64,000 nt of DNA from Synechococcus sp. WH 7803. GTDB taxonomy: Bacteria; Cyanobacteriota; Cyanobacteriia; PCC-6307; Cyanobiaceae. A program made the translations under genes and the position numbers. Below the pieces are notes generated by a model. That model was not told where the DNA came from, ran no database searches, and saw only the letters and a program-made list of their open reading frames with translations. Shown piece after piece: positions 1-8,034 of the stretch (position 1 is the first letter of the stretch; the number at the start of each line of letters is the position of its first letter). The stretch spans positions 1,023,918 through 1,087,917 of the forward strand of contig CT971583.1 in NCBI GenBank assembly GCA_000063505.1, given 5' to 3'.

Positions 1-495
1 CTTGAGCTTTATGGGCGCCAACAGATTCCTGTCGCTCCTTATCACATTACGGCTCAGGTGAAAGGTAGCGAACGTTCCGAATTTCTACTTCTACAACCAC
101 TCACACCATTGGCTCGCCCGAACCTTTCGGCTTGGCTAGCCGCCCGCAGTGATGGGGAGCATTACGGCGAATTGATCCTGTTGCGATTCCCAAGCGATGT
201 TCCGATTTTTGGTCCTGAGCAGGTTCAGGCTTTAATCAATCAAGACCCTGAAATCAGTCAGCAATTCGGTTTGTGGGACAGGGCCGGGTCCCAGGTTGTT
301 CAGGGAAATCTCCTTGTGGTGCCTGTCGGCGATTCCCTGCTCTATGTGGAGCCGATCTATCTCAAAGCGCGCCTTGGCGGATTGCCGACGCTCACTCGAG
401 TGGTTGTCAGTGATGGGCGACGCGTGAAGATGGCCAATGATCTTGAGGCTGGGCTGAAGGCTCTTCTGAATCAATCTGCTGCAACGCAGCCATAA
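1..495 (+). CDS. UPF0182 family integral membrane protein, C-terminal part
   Basis: The reading frame is open from the first base of the window, so the start lies upstream and only about 164 C-terminal residues are visible. The segment resembles the soluble C-terminus of the UPF0182 (COG1615) family, large multi-TM proteins widespread in cyanobacteria and actinobacteria and of unknown function. Visible family-like stretches are RFPSDVPIFGPEQVQALINQ and the VEPIYLKA strand followed by LPTLTRVVVSDGRRVKM. No membrane segment is visible in this part, as expected for the family tail. It ends just before a hairpin shared with the convergent peroxiredoxin gene. Family assignment is from recall of conserved motifs. 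Confidence 0.8.
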   Translation, partial: LELYGRQQIPVAPYHITAQVKGSERSEFLLLQPLTPLARPNLSAWLAARSDGEHYGELILLRFPSDVPIFGPEQVQALINQDPEISQQFGLWDRAGSQVVQGNLLVVPVGDSLLYVEPIYLKARLGGLPTLTRVVVSDGRRVKMANDLEAGLKALLNQSAATQP

Positions 496-500
496 AAAAA

Positions 501-520
501 GGACCCACATGGGTGGGTCC
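501..520 (-). terminator. Rho-independent terminator of the peroxiredoxin gene
   Basis: An 8-bp perfect stem (GGACCCAC / GTGGGTCC) with a 4-nt loop is preceded on the + strand by seven A residues, giving a T-run after the hairpin when read leftward. It lies 22 nt past the stop of the leftward peroxiredoxin gene. It may also help stop rightward transcription, although there is no T-run on that side. Confidence 0.85.
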
Positions 521-542
521 CCAGTTGTCACTGACGTGGAGG

Positions 543-1145
543 TCAGTTCACAGCGGCGAAGAACTCCTTGCTTCCCACGGGATCAGGCTTCATGGTCTTC
601 TCGCCGGGAGTCCAGTTGGCGGGGCAGACCTCATCGGGGTGGGACTGCACGTACTGGAATGCCTGGAGAACGCGGAGCGTCTCGTCAACGTTACGGCCAA
701 CGGGGAGGTTGTTGATCGTGGCGTGCATGATCACACCCTCGGGGTCGATGATGAACAGGCCGCGCAGCGCAACACCTTCCTCGTCGTCCAGCACGTTGTA
801 GGCGCTAGCGATCTCTTTCTTGAGATCAGCGACCAGCGGGTAGTTGATGTCGCCGAGACCACCCTGGTTGCGGGGTGTCTGAATCCAGGCGAGGTGGCTG
901 AACTGGCTGTCCACGGACACGCCCAGAACCTCGGTGTTCTTGCTGGAGAAATCGGCGTAGCGATCGCTGAATGCCGTGATCTCCGTGGGGCACACGAAGG
1001 TGAAGTCGAGAGGGTAAAAGAACAGCACCACGTACTTGCCGCGGTACTGGGACAGGCTGATCTCCTTGAATTCCTGGTCAACCACTGCTGTGGCGGTGAA
1101 GTCGGGGGCTTGTTGGCCCACGCGCAGACAACCGTTGGCGGTCAT
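543..1145 (-). CDS. 2-Cys peroxiredoxin (thioredoxin-dependent peroxidase)
   Basis: This 200-residue protein belongs to the typical 2-Cys AhpC/Prx1 family, which reduces hydrogen peroxide and alkyl hydroperoxides with electrons from thioredoxins. The peroxidatic cysteine is Cys52 in the motif FTFVCPTE and the resolving cysteine is Cys174 in DEVCPANW. Length is normal for the family. It carries the GGLG motif ([12 protein letters not shown]), which in chloroplast and eukaryotic enzymes accompanies sensitivity to over-oxidation. The C-terminal helix has EFFAAVN rather than the usual YF motif. Cytoplasmic; monocistronic with its own terminator. The start is ATG at 1145, and 153 nt upstream are available for a promoter. 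Confidence 0.95.
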   Translation of the reverse strand: MTANGCLRVGQQAPDFTATAVVDQEFKEISLSQYRGKYVVLFFYPLDFTFVCPTEITAFSDRYADFSSKNTEVLGVSVDSQFSHLAWIQTPRNQGGLGDINYPLVADLKKEIASAYNVLDDEEGVALRGLFIIDPEGVIMHATINNLPVGRNVDETLRVLQAFQYVQSHPDEVCPANWTPGEKTMKPDPVGSKEFFAAVN

Positions 1146-1298
1146 GATGAACGGGCGAAGGATGGCAAGGAAGCGTGAGGACCTAGCTCGAAGTCGTTAC
1201 GACTTCCATTTGCGCGCAACAATTTATCACGCCTGCGTGCGTCAAGGGCGTGCCTCGCTGCACCGAAGCACGGTGTCGTGGGCTTTTAAGATGAGTCG

Positions 1299-1589
1299 AT
1301 GATTCAATCATCCATGGCCTGGGATCAGGCATTGCTTCGCAAGTTCAGCAGCACTGGCCATTTCCGTTTGCTGAATCAAGTGCGTAGTGAGCTCAGCAGT
1401 CAGCCTTTGGTTCGCGATCCTTCGACCCGCGTTTTGTTGCTCAAGGCCAGGCCTCATCGCGGGCAGCCTGTTCGTCAACAGCGCAGGCCGAATGCCATCC
1501 CTGAAGGAATGGAGTCTCTCTCTGATGCCGTTGTCGCGTCGTCTCCGAAATCGTTCCGAGAGAGGCTGAACGCCATTGATATGCGCTGA
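1299..1589 (+). CDS. Conserved hypothetical protein
   Basis: A 96-residue basic protein of unknown function sits between the peroxiredoxin promoter region and tRNA-Met. It begins with ATG at 1299; an alternative ATG lies five codons further on (MAWDQALLRKF). The sequence is rich in Arg, Gln and Ser, with no signal peptide, membrane segment or recognisable domain. The N-terminal 35 residues look helical and the tail is probably disordered. Support for coding is its size, position and sense orientation in an otherwise empty interval; conservation could not be tested. I do not recognise the family. Confidence 0.6.
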   Translation: MIQSSMAWDQALLRKFSSTGHFRLLNQVRSELSSQPLVRDPSTRVLLLKARPHRGQPVRQQRRPNAIPEGMESLSDAVVASSPKSFRERLNAIDMR

Positions 1590-1637
1590 GGTTGTCCCCT
1601 CAAGATGTATGATGGCTTCTGGCCAAAAGGGCCTTTC

Positions 1638-1711
1638 GTCAGAGTAGCTCAGCTGGTTAGAGCACAGGATTCATAACCCTGAGGTCGAGAGTTCAAGTCT
1701 CTCCTCTGACA
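1638..1711 (+). tRNA. tRNA-Met (anticodon CAT)
   Basis: A 74-nt cloverleaf is visible. The 7-bp acceptor stem (GTCAGAG with CTCTGAC) is followed by discriminator A and no encoded CCA. The D arm is TAGCTCAGCTGGTTAGAGCA, the anticodon loop TTCATAA carries CAT at 1672-1674, and the T arm contains GTTCAAGTC. The 5' end pairs normally, which excludes an initiator tRNA. The top pair of the anticodon stem is an A-C mismatch. Elongator Met is most likely, but a lysidine-modified Ile(CAT) cannot be excluded from sequence alone. Confidence 0.93.
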
Positions 1712-1730
1712 TTTTCAACACTTAATTTGG

Positions 1731-1761
1731 TCCTCGCAATCGATCAATTGCGAGGATTTTT
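1731..1761 (+). terminator. Rho-independent terminator after tRNA-Met
   Basis: A 10-bp stem (TCCTCGCAAT / ATTGCGAGGA) encloses the 6-nt loop CGATCA and is followed directly by five T residues. It begins 19 nt after the tRNA 3' end. The convergent LysM/M23 gene stops at 1782, just beyond it. Confidence 0.88.
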
Positions 1762-1781
1762 GCTGTGATTAGCCTGATTGT

Positions 1782-2768
1782 TCAGCCTCTGCGGGAGGGA
1801 AGCATGGTCATCGGATCCATGGCAGCTCCTCCAGCTTTGCGGATTTCAAAATGAAGGTGGGGTCCAGTACTGCGACCCGTGCTTCCCATCAAAGCGATGC
1901 GGGCACCTTGAGGAACCAGTTGGCCTTTTTTCACGAACAGTCGGCTGCTGTGGGCGTAGCGAGTTGACGATCCATCGCCATGGGAGATTTCAACGAGGTA
2001 GCCATAGCCGCTGCTCCAGCCGGAGTAAGCAATCACGCCATCCTTGGCAGCCACAATCGGCGTCCCAACATTGTTGGCAATATCAATCCCTTTGTGCATC
2101 CTTCCCCAGCGCCATCCATATCCAGAGGTAAAGACCCCTTTGGTGGGCCAGATATAAGTTTGCGAGGCATCGAACTGTTGACTGCCGGGAAGAGCGGGAA
2201 GTTCGGGCCAGCTTGCCCCACCGGATCGCAGGGGCCTCACCGCCAGAACACTGGCTTTGGCAACCCGGACCTTGCTGCCCACCACAAGTTTGGAGAGCTC
2301 GACCCCAGGGTTAAACGATTCCAATTGCGTCAGTGTGATTCCGTGATCCCTCACGAGGGACATCAGGGATTGCTCGGGCTTGATTTCAACGACGTCCACC
2401 GGAGCGGGAGGCGTTTTCAGAGGAGGAGTGTCTCTGATTTCTGTTCCATCAAGGGCGGTCGATGCACTGATGGATTCAACGCTTGTTTCAGGAAGAACCA
2501 CCCAGGTTCCTGTTTCAAGAACAGCTTCGGCTTTGAACTCATTGAGTTCTTCGAGCTGACTCTCGCTCAGGTCGAGATCACGCGCCAACGTTTGCAGGTC
2601 GCTGCGTTCAATCAACCGGACCCAGATCTTGGTGGGCTCTGACGTCAGAGCCGAGAGAAGTTGCTTGGAGCTGATGTGGTCGGAATCTGCGAAACCCGAC
2701 GCCTGCGACATCGCGAACAAGGCGCTGCTGGATGCAACAGCGGTCACGGCGAGGAGCAGAGGCTTCAT
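1782..2768 (-). CDS. LysM / M23 family murein metallopeptidase
   Basis: This 328-residue secreted protein probably cleaves or remodels peptidoglycan. A signal peptide covers about residues 1-24. Two LysM-like segments follow: residues 30-92, where the TWVVLP ending is typical, and about 128-172, ending KLVVGSKVRV. A C-terminal M23 (LytM) domain occupies residues 205-320. The zinc-site residues of the family are visible: His225 and Asp229 (MHKGIDI), and the HLHFE motif with His306. A further His is in TRYAHSS. The domain therefore looks catalytically complete. Gene order places it alone, facing the tRNA terminator. LysM binding to glycan strands is family knowledge. Confidence 0.9.
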   Translation of the reverse strand: MKPLLLAVTAVASSSALFAMSQASGFADSDHISSKQLLSALTSEPTKIWVRLIERSDLQTLARDLDLSESQLEELNEFKAEAVLETGTWVVLPETSVESISASTALDGTEIRDTPPLKTPPAPVDVVEIKPEQSLMSLVRDHGITLTQLESFNPGVELSKLVVGSKVRVAKASVLAVRPLRSGGASWPELPALPGSQQFDASQTYIWPTKGVFTSGYGWRWGRMHKGIDIANNVGTPIVAAKDGVIAYSGWSSGYGYLVEISHGDGSSTRYAHSSRLFVKKGQLVPQGARIALMGSTGRSTGPHLHFEIRKAGGAAMDPMTMLPSRRG

Positions 2769-2877
2769 TCAGCGCGCAAGTGAAGAACAGATCCCAGACC
2801 GCCGCCACAGCACCGGACCGGGCTGAAAGTAGCGGGCTGAACACTGCTCTGCAAGGGTGCTCGTGGCAGATCATCGA

Positions 2878-3375
2878 TCACCACAGCTGCAGTTTCAGGC
2901 CTGCCTGAAAGCAGGCGATCGCGCAAGCGACAGACAGATTCAAACTGCGGACCCCGCCCTGGCCGTCACTGTCAGCACTGCAAGGCATTGGAATCGTCAA
3001 GATCTGATCGCACTGGTCACGCACTGGCTGCGGCAGCCCTGTGTCCTCTCGTCCGAACAGAAGAACATCGCCAGGTTCGAAGCAGAAACCCTGCAGCGCA
3101 ACGCCGTCCCTTCGGCTGCAGCCGATCACACGGAACGGTTTGGCGAGACTGTTTTTAAATGCTTGGAAATTGGTGTGAACCGAAAGGTTCACATGGGGCC
3201 AATAATCCAGTCCGGCTCGCTTGAGCTGCCGGTCATCGATCGAGAAGCCGAGGGGTTCGATCAACGACAACGGCAAGTCGAACGCTGCACAGGTTCGCGC
3301 GATGTTGCCTGTGTTCGGAGGAATGCGTGGTTCGAATAAGGCGACGCGAAGCGGGGATGGCTTGAGATGGGTCAC
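2878..3375 (-). CDS. trmL: tRNA (cytidine/uridine-34-2'-O)-methyltransferase TrmL
   Basis: This 165-residue SPOUT-class enzyme methylates the wobble 2'-OH of tRNA-Leu isoacceptors using SAM. The N-terminus VALFEPRIPPNTGNIARTCAA is the TrmL/YibK signature. The C-terminal knot motifs LLFGREDTGLP and ILTIPMP...RSLNLSVACAIACF are intact. Length equals that of minimal TrmL proteins. The start is GTG at 3375, overlapping the cobU stop by 4 nt (GTGA), so translation is probably coupled to cobU. Cytoplasmic. Confidence 0.92.
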   Translation of the reverse strand: MTHLKPSPLRVALFEPRIPPNTGNIARTCAAFDLPLSLIEPLGFSIDDRQLKRAGLDYWPHVNLSVHTNFQAFKNSLAKPFRVIGCSRRDGVALQGFCFEPGDVLLFGREDTGLPQPVRDQCDQILTIPMPCSADSDGQGGVRSLNLSVACAIACFQAGLKLQLW

Positions 3376-3926
3376 AGCGGAACGGCCTGTCCTAAAGCGT
3401 GAAGATCGAGAGCTCTGCCCTGAACGACGAGCCAGCTCCGATTGGCATGACTGGCCAATCGTTGAGCCAAGGCCCCCTGGCGATCGCGGAAGAGCCCGCC
3501 AATGGCGGTGGAGGGCACCACCCCCCAGCCTGTTTCTTCAATCACGATCACGACGGGCTCTTGGCGCTGTTTTAGAGAGGTGAGCAGCTCGATCTGAAGT
3601 GCATCCCACTCCTGTGCATCGGTCTGGAGATGGGCGGCCGTAAAGCCTCCGAGTGCATCAATTAGCAGCCCATGAGTCTGCGGCGCTTTTTGCAGCGCCG
3701 CCGTGAGCTGTCCCTCGCATTCGAGAAGACTCCAGTTCGCTGGCCGACGGTCTCGATGCAGGCGCAGTCGCTCCTGCCATGCAGCATCCCCCGGCAAGGA
3801 AGGCGAAGTGGCGATGTAAGTCACTTCAGAACAAACGGACACCAGATGCTCGGCCCACCTGCTTTTGCCGCCACGGCTAGGCCCGGAGACAAGAACAAGA
3901 CCTTCGGGATGATCAGCCGCCACCAT
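3372..3926 (-). CDS. cobU: Adenosylcobinamide kinase / adenosylcobinamide-phosphate guanylyltransferase
   Basis: A 184-residue bifunctional enzyme of late cobalamin assembly: it phosphorylates adenosylcobinamide and then transfers GMP to form adenosyl-GDP-cobinamide. A P-loop near the N-terminus reads VSGPSRGGKSRWAEHL, followed by VTYIATSP, RRPANWSLLE and the C-terminal FRDRQGALAQRLA motif typical of CobU. Size is normal. It overlaps the upstream pxcA by 14 nt and the downstream trmL by 4 nt, forming a leftward pxcA-cobU-trmL group. Marine cyanobacteria make pseudocobalamin, so retention of cobU fits. Confidence 0.92.
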   Translation of the reverse strand: MVAADHPEGLVLVSGPSRGGKSRWAEHLVSVCSEVTYIATSPSLPGDAAWQERLRLHRDRRPANWSLLECEGQLTAALQKAPQTHGLLIDALGGFTAAHLQTDAQEWDALQIELLTSLKQRQEPVVIVIEETGWGVVPSTAIGGLFRDRQGALAQRLASHANRSWLVVQGRALDLHALGQAVPL

Positions 3927-5061
3927 TCATGCCGCGAAGCGTCGCCACCGAGGAGGGGCTGACACGGTTGAGGTAGCGGAAAATCCAATATTTGAAGATC
4001 GTCGCCAGAATCACCGGGAAGGTGGCAATAAACAGAAGGATGAAATTCTCGCGCGCGGGGAATCCGAAATGATTCGCGATCCCATCGAGAAGAACCGTCC
4101 AACCTTCCGGGCTATGGAAGCCAACAAAAATGTCTGTGAAGAGAATGATGGCAAATGCCTTGGCTGAGTCACTGAGTCCATACACAGCTTCGTCGAAAAA
4201 TCCTCTCAGTACGCGTAATTCTTCCCGACTGAAGACACAGACCACTACAAACGCAACTGTGGCTGCAAGATCAGCGATCACATTCTTAACGGCATGGGTG
4301 CTTTCTGAATCGGCCTCCTGCTTTAACTCCTCCGCTTTTGCAGACAGTTTTTTCTGCAATTCTTCCTGTGTGGGTATCGAGTCGCCGCGCAAAAGTGCAT
4401 CAAATTCGATCTCGGCCTTATACACCCGCAGCTTCTCGACAGCCTGTTCCTCAAGTTGCGGTTTGGGGTAACTCAGAAAAGGCAAGTCCGGTGCGTAGCG
4501 ATCCACAGCTGGGCTAATGATGTAAGTGCGGCTCACTTGTTGCACCAAAAGGGGCACAAGGATGAGCAGCAGCAGCACCTTCAGTGAAATCAAAGTGGAA
4601 TCGCGACGTCGCCGGAATCCAGCCACCAGCGTTGCTTCTGCGGTGGGATTCAGCTGCCGCCGCAGCGTGTCGAAAATGCCGAGCAGAGAGCGTGGGAGCG
4701 GATCAGGAGATCGGCTGATGGTGGGAGCTGAGGCTGTTCGCCGCGGGCTGTAGCGGTTGACAACGCTCTCGATCAGCTGAAGCTGACGCAACTCCTGGGG
4801 ATCAAGCTCTCCCCGCTGATATTCGAGCTTGTCTAGAGAGGCCCGGCAGACGCTGATGGCTGCTCGGAATTTCCTCAGAACCGTTGCTTGCACTGAGCTG
4901 GGAACAGACAGTTCCAGATCGGGGCGGATCGGCCGGTCTCCGTAATATTCAAGCTCCAGGCTTTGAATCAACAGAGCGGCTTCATAGCCGCGATCGAGAT
5001 CGGCGTTCACATCGAGGGACTTGGCCCTTCCGAAGGTGTCGAGCCAGTTGCGTCCTGCCAT
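3913..5061 (-). CDS. pxcA: Proton extrusion protein PxcA (CemA family)
   Basis: A 382-residue inner-membrane protein of the CemA/PxcA family, needed in Synechocystis for light-dependent proton extrusion and linked to inorganic carbon uptake. The N-terminal half is soluble and helical (NADLDRGYEAALLIQSLELEYYGDRPI). The C-terminal half carries about four membrane segments: LKVLLLLILVPLLVQQV, ADLAATVAFVVVCVFS, AFAIILFTDIFVGFHSPEGW and FILLFIATFPVILATIFKYW. The GFHSPEGW motif is characteristic of CemA proteins. Start ATG at 5061; only 7 nt separate it from the TPM gene upstream, which suggests co-transcription. Confidence 0.92.
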   Translation of the reverse strand: MAGRNWLDTFGRAKSLDVNADLDRGYEAALLIQSLELEYYGDRPIRPDLELSVPSSVQATVLRKFRAAISVCRASLDKLEYQRGELDPQELRQLQLIESVVNRYSPRRTASAPTISRSPDPLPRSLLGIFDTLRRQLNPTAEATLVAGFRRRRDSTLISLKVLLLLILVPLLVQQVSRTYIISPAVDRYAPDLPFLSYPKPQLEEQAVEKLRVYKAEIEFDALLRGDSIPTQEELQKKLSAKAEELKQEADSESTHAVKNVIADLAATVAFVVVCVFSREELRVLRGFFDEAVYGLSDSAKAFAIILFTDIFVGFHSPEGWTVLLDGIANHFGFPARENFILLFIATFPVILATIFKYWIFRYLNRVSPSSVATLRGMNGGG

Positions 5062-5068
5062 CGTGCTG

Positions 5069-5752
5069 TTACCGGGAGAAAATCCACCAGGTGGCCATCG
5101 GAACTATCGTGCCGACCACGAGCAGAACGACAACCCAAGTGAAGGCATTGCTTTCCTCGGTTTGTTCAGCAGTTGGCACATTGGTGGGAAGCGCAACCCT
5201 CTCCACCTGAACGGGAGGACCTGGATCTTCGCCACCGTCGAGCACGACCTCAAGTCGCGTGATGCCGTCGAGCGTGGCTTGGCGGAAGCGATCGCCATCC
5301 CGCAAGGGTTGGCTCATGGTGGTTCGCCCTGTGCTCCGCAACAGGCTCTCCGGTAGTTGCTCTAAGAGGGCCGGTGAGGCAACAACCGTGGCCTGTTTGC
5401 TCTGGCTTTCCTCCAGGAACAGCAGAAGGGGTTTGTTGGAATCGGCTGTGCTCGAACTCCAACGACCGAGCAATTCCTCACCAAACGCTGGCAGGCTCAG
5501 GCCGTAATCAAGACGTCGCAGCGTTACGAGTCGAGCATCAACGTGAAAGCGATCCAGCTCCCCAAGTCGGCTGCTGATTTCGTTGCGACCAGAACGACTC
5601 AACACCTCAGCTGAATCGAGAACCAGCTCGTCGGGGGGCTGGGGTGGGAAGTCTTGGGGAGAGACGGCAAGTGCGATCGGCGTGCAGAAGAGCACGCAGA
5701 GAATGGCGGCAAAAATCCCGCCGGTGAGCTGGGTCAGGCGATTCATGGTCAT
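5069..5752 (-). CDS. TPM domain protein (Psb32/YgcG-like)
   Basis: A 227-residue protein with a signal peptide (residues 1-30, ending IALAVS), a TPM domain (about 38-150: VLDSAEVLSRSGRNEISSRLGEL onward) and a C-terminal membrane anchor (FTWVVVLLVVGTIVPMATWWIFSR). In cyanobacteria and plants related TPM proteins (Psb32, TLP18.3) act in photosystem II repair at the lumenal side; whether this copy does so is inference. Start ATG at 5752, with a second ATG two codons on. It is followed after 7 nt by pxcA. Confidence 0.82.
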   Translation of the reverse strand: MTMNRLTQLTGGIFAAILCVLFCTPIALAVSPQDFPPQPPDELVLDSAEVLSRSGRNEISSRLGELDRFHVDARLVTLRRLDYGLSLPAFGEELLGRWSSSTADSNKPLLLFLEESQSKQATVVASPALLEQLPESLLRSTGRTTMSQPLRDGDRFRQATLDGITRLEVVLDGGEDPGPPVQVERVALPTNVPTAEQTEESNAFTWVVVLLVVGTIVPMATWWIFSR

Positions 5753-5776
5753 GCTCAGCGTCGCAACAGTCTGCCT

Positions 5777-6208
5777 TTAAGCGGCAAGGCTGTCTCGGTT
5801 AAGGGCCATGATCGCTTCCAGCACCATCACAGCGCGTCCCTCAGGAAGATTCAGGCGTCCAGTCAGGTTGTTCAGAAAGCTTTTTTCTTCAGGGGTCACG
5901 TCCCGGTCGGCATGGGTGAGCTGAACAGCCACTGCCAGTGCTGTCTCTTGCTGGACGGGTGTCAGAACAGGCAGGGCGTCGTCGACCAGTTTTTCAACAC
6001 CGTCGCTGCGCAGCTGGGCCAGGAGGCGATCGAACAGGGTCGCCATCTCCTGCTCATTCCGATCTTTGTAAGGCGTTCGGTATTCGAGGGAGCGGCGCAG
6101 AGCGTGGGCTTCATCACGCCCGAGGGTGCCGTCGCAGGCCACTGCGGCAAGGGCGATGGCGGCAAAGGCTTCAGCGTCAGTCATCTCGGCTGGTCCGTGC
6201 ACACCCAT
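5777..6208 (-). CDS. TerB family tellurite-resistance-like protein
   Basis: A 143-residue helical protein whose centre reads FAAIALAAVACDGTLGRDEAHALRR and later AVQLTHADRDVTPEEKSFLNNL. These repeats, with acidic 'DG.L..DE' and 'ADRDVTPEE' turns, are the hallmark of TerB domains, predicted metal-binding membrane-associated helical bundles. The frame stays open further upstream; ATG at 6208 (MGVHGPAEMTDAEAF) is chosen because it leaves a short divergent promoter, and ATG at 6241 is the alternative. It is divergent to the CCB gene and 24 nt upstream of the TPM gene start. Specific function unknown. Confidence 0.75.
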   Translation of the reverse strand: MGVHGPAEMTDAEAFAAIALAAVACDGTLGRDEAHALRRSLEYRTPYKDRNEQEMATLFDRLLAQLRSDGVEKLVDDALPVLTPVQQETALAVAVQLTHADRDVTPEEKSFLNNLTGRLNLPEGRAVMVLEAIMALNRDSLAA

Positions 6209-6251
6209 TTGAGCAAGAGTGCGACGATCTGACCGCAGCATGTTGCAGACC

Positions 6252-6917
6252 ATGCCTGGCTCCGCTCGTCTTTGTCTGATCGCTGGGGTGCTGGTGCTGA
6301 GCCTGTCGCTCCTGAACGCCCTCACGGCTGGAGAATTTCCCCCGGCCCTGCAGCGGGCCGAGGTGCTGGCTGGAATGGCCTCCGTTGGCTTGATGTTGGT
6401 TGCCGCTCTGTGGACCCGGGCCATACCGCGTGCTGCTGAAGCAGCGAAACTCAGTGGTGAACAGGGATTTCAGATCAACGACGCGCTGGATGGCGCCTTG
6501 GCATTGGAGTTGGCCTGGGGAAGCCATCAGTTCCTCACCGCAACTTCAGCCGCCTCGATGTTGGTGATGTGGGATGGGCACGTGCTGCTTCGGCGGGGTC
6601 TGATCACTTCGGATGCCTTCGTGCCCGGTGCCATCTGTGCGCGGGCGCGCGAGCGTCAGGAGCTGATTTCGTTAGTGAAGACAGCGCTTTATCCAGGGCG
6701 CGAAGAATTTGATCCTGTGCTGCCGGGCTTGCCATCGCTGATGGTGCACCCCCTAGGGCAAAGGGGCTGGGTGGTGCTGGGTGGATGGTCCGAACGCTGC
6801 TTCACCCGATCGGATGAGCGTTGGTTGGCGGGGTGGTGTGAACGCCTCAGAACGACACTGGATTCGGTTGGCGGCGGGATCCAGGAGTCCCACCCCTGCC
6901 CTCAGCCGGGATCCTGA
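6252..6917 (+). CDS. Cofactor assembly of complex C subunit B (CCB2/CCB4-like)
   Basis: A 221-residue thylakoid membrane protein resembling the CCB2/CCB4 family, which in algae and plants attaches heme ci to cytochrome b6 of the b6f complex. Two N-terminal membrane segments are visible (LCLIAGVLVLSLSLLNAL and AGMASVGLMLVAALWTRA), then a soluble domain ending in the family-like GWVVLGGWSERCFTRSDERWLAGWCERL. Alternative in-frame starts lie at 6240 (ATG) and 6219 (GTG). Its 3' end overlaps the convergent lptC gene by 71 nt. Family placement is by motif recall. Confidence 0.78.
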   Translation: MPGSARLCLIAGVLVLSLSLLNALTAGEFPPALQRAEVLAGMASVGLMLVAALWTRAIPRAAEAAKLSGEQGFQINDALDGALALELAWGSHQFLTATSAASMLVMWDGHVLLRRGLITSDAFVPGAICARARERQELISLVKTALYPGREEFDPVLPGLPSLMVHPLGQRGWVVLGGWSERCFTRSDERWLAGWCERLRTTLDSVGGGIQESHPCPQPGS

Positions 6918-8034
6918 TTTCTGATTCCACCAGAGATCCGGGCGCAGTGAAGGAAATGCGTCCTTCCTTCCCAACCGTTCCCTCAAGCCGTGTGGCTCGG
7001 GTCACCTGATCGTTCTCATCCCTGCGCACGCGAACCTGCCCTTCGGCCAAGACGGCTTCACTGCTCCAGTTCCAGCGGCAACGTTCAGCTTTCAGCACTT
7101 CCCCTGGCTGGCGAATCTCACAGGCTCCCTCAACGTCGACGGTCGTGTCGCCGAGATCCGCCCTGAATCCCTCCCCCGTGATGCGCGTGCGGTCGAGATC
7201 AGCTTCAAAGGGTTCGGCGCTGCGAATCACCTGCTTCCGGAACAGCCAGGTTGTGGCTTGAGCCCGCAGCACACCTTTTTCACGCGGGATGCGCAGAGTC
7301 ACCGGAGACAGAACGGTGATCTCACCCTTCAGGGTGTTCCCATTCAGGGATTGGCCCTCGAGTTGCTCGAGAACGGTTCCCTCCTGATCTCTGCGCTGAC
7401 CAAGAACGGGCCCGTTGGCTTTGAGTTGTCCTGAATCAAGATTCCACTGCGCTTTGCCGCTGCGCAATGAGCTGTCAGGCGGGATGGTGCGGTCAGCACC
7501 AGACCAACGGTCGAGTTGAACGGTGCCCGTCAGGGTGAGTTCATTGGTGGTTTGTTGAAGAACGGCTGTTCGCGACGAAATCCGCGACTCCCGATCCGTG
7601 GCACGGGGCCGCTGCTCCATGGTCAACTCGCCTTGCTCAGGCCTCCAGCGCAATCGATCCCCCTGGATCAGCAGCTTCGCGCCGGTGAGTTGCTGGAGCT
7701 TGACATTCCCCTCCAACAGGATCTTTTCACCATCGTTGATCACTTGGGCTAGATCGGACTGAATCCGAAAGGAGGGCTTCCCATTCCGAAACAGGAGGCC
7801 AACGGGTTTGCGGGCACGAACCAAGCGTTTGTTCAGTTCGTAACGGGCTTCAGGGCTCGAGAGGGTCCAGTCTCTTTGGCCGTCACTGGATTTCTGTTCA
7901 AGCTCCAGTGAACGGAACACGAAAGGGGGTGCTTCGAGGGCGACTGGAGCTTCGGCATCGGCGCAACCGCCGAGAAGAGGGAGGCCTGCCAGCAGGCAGC
8001 TTGCAAGCCAGCCATGGCGTGAGGGCAAAGCCAT
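6847..8034 (-). CDS. lptC: LptC-like LPS export periplasmic protein
   Basis: A 395-residue protein, longer than E. coli LptC (191), with a lipoprotein-type signal (LLAGLPLLGGCADAEAP) and a beta-jellyroll repeat body: FRIQSDLAQVINDGEKILLEGNVKLQQLTGAKL and RISSRTAVLQQTTNELTLTGTVQ fit LptC/LptA (OstA-like) repeats. Cyanobacterial LptC proteins are typically long like this one. It would bridge inner-membrane LptBFG to the outer-membrane LptD for lipopolysaccharide transport. Translationally coupled to metG (TGATG overlap at 8034). The last 71 nt overlap the CCB gene on the opposite strand. Confidence 0.85.
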   Translation of the reverse strand: MALPSRHGWLASCLLAGLPLLGGCADAEAPVALEAPPFVFRSLELEQKSSDGQRDWTLSSPEARYELNKRLVRARKPVGLLFRNGKPSFRIQSDLAQVINDGEKILLEGNVKLQQLTGAKLLIQGDRLRWRPEQGELTMEQRPRATDRESRISSRTAVLQQTTNELTLTGTVQLDRWSGADRTIPPDSSLRSGKAQWNLDSGQLKANGPVLGQRRDQEGTVLEQLEGQSLNGNTLKGEITVLSPVTLRIPREKGVLRAQATTWLFRKQVIRSAEPFEADLDRTRITGEGFRADLGDTTVDVEGACEIRQPGEVLKAERCRWNWSSEAVLAEGQVRVRRDENDQVTRATRLEGTVGKEGRISFTAPGSLVESEIRIPAEGRGGTPGSRRQPNPVSF

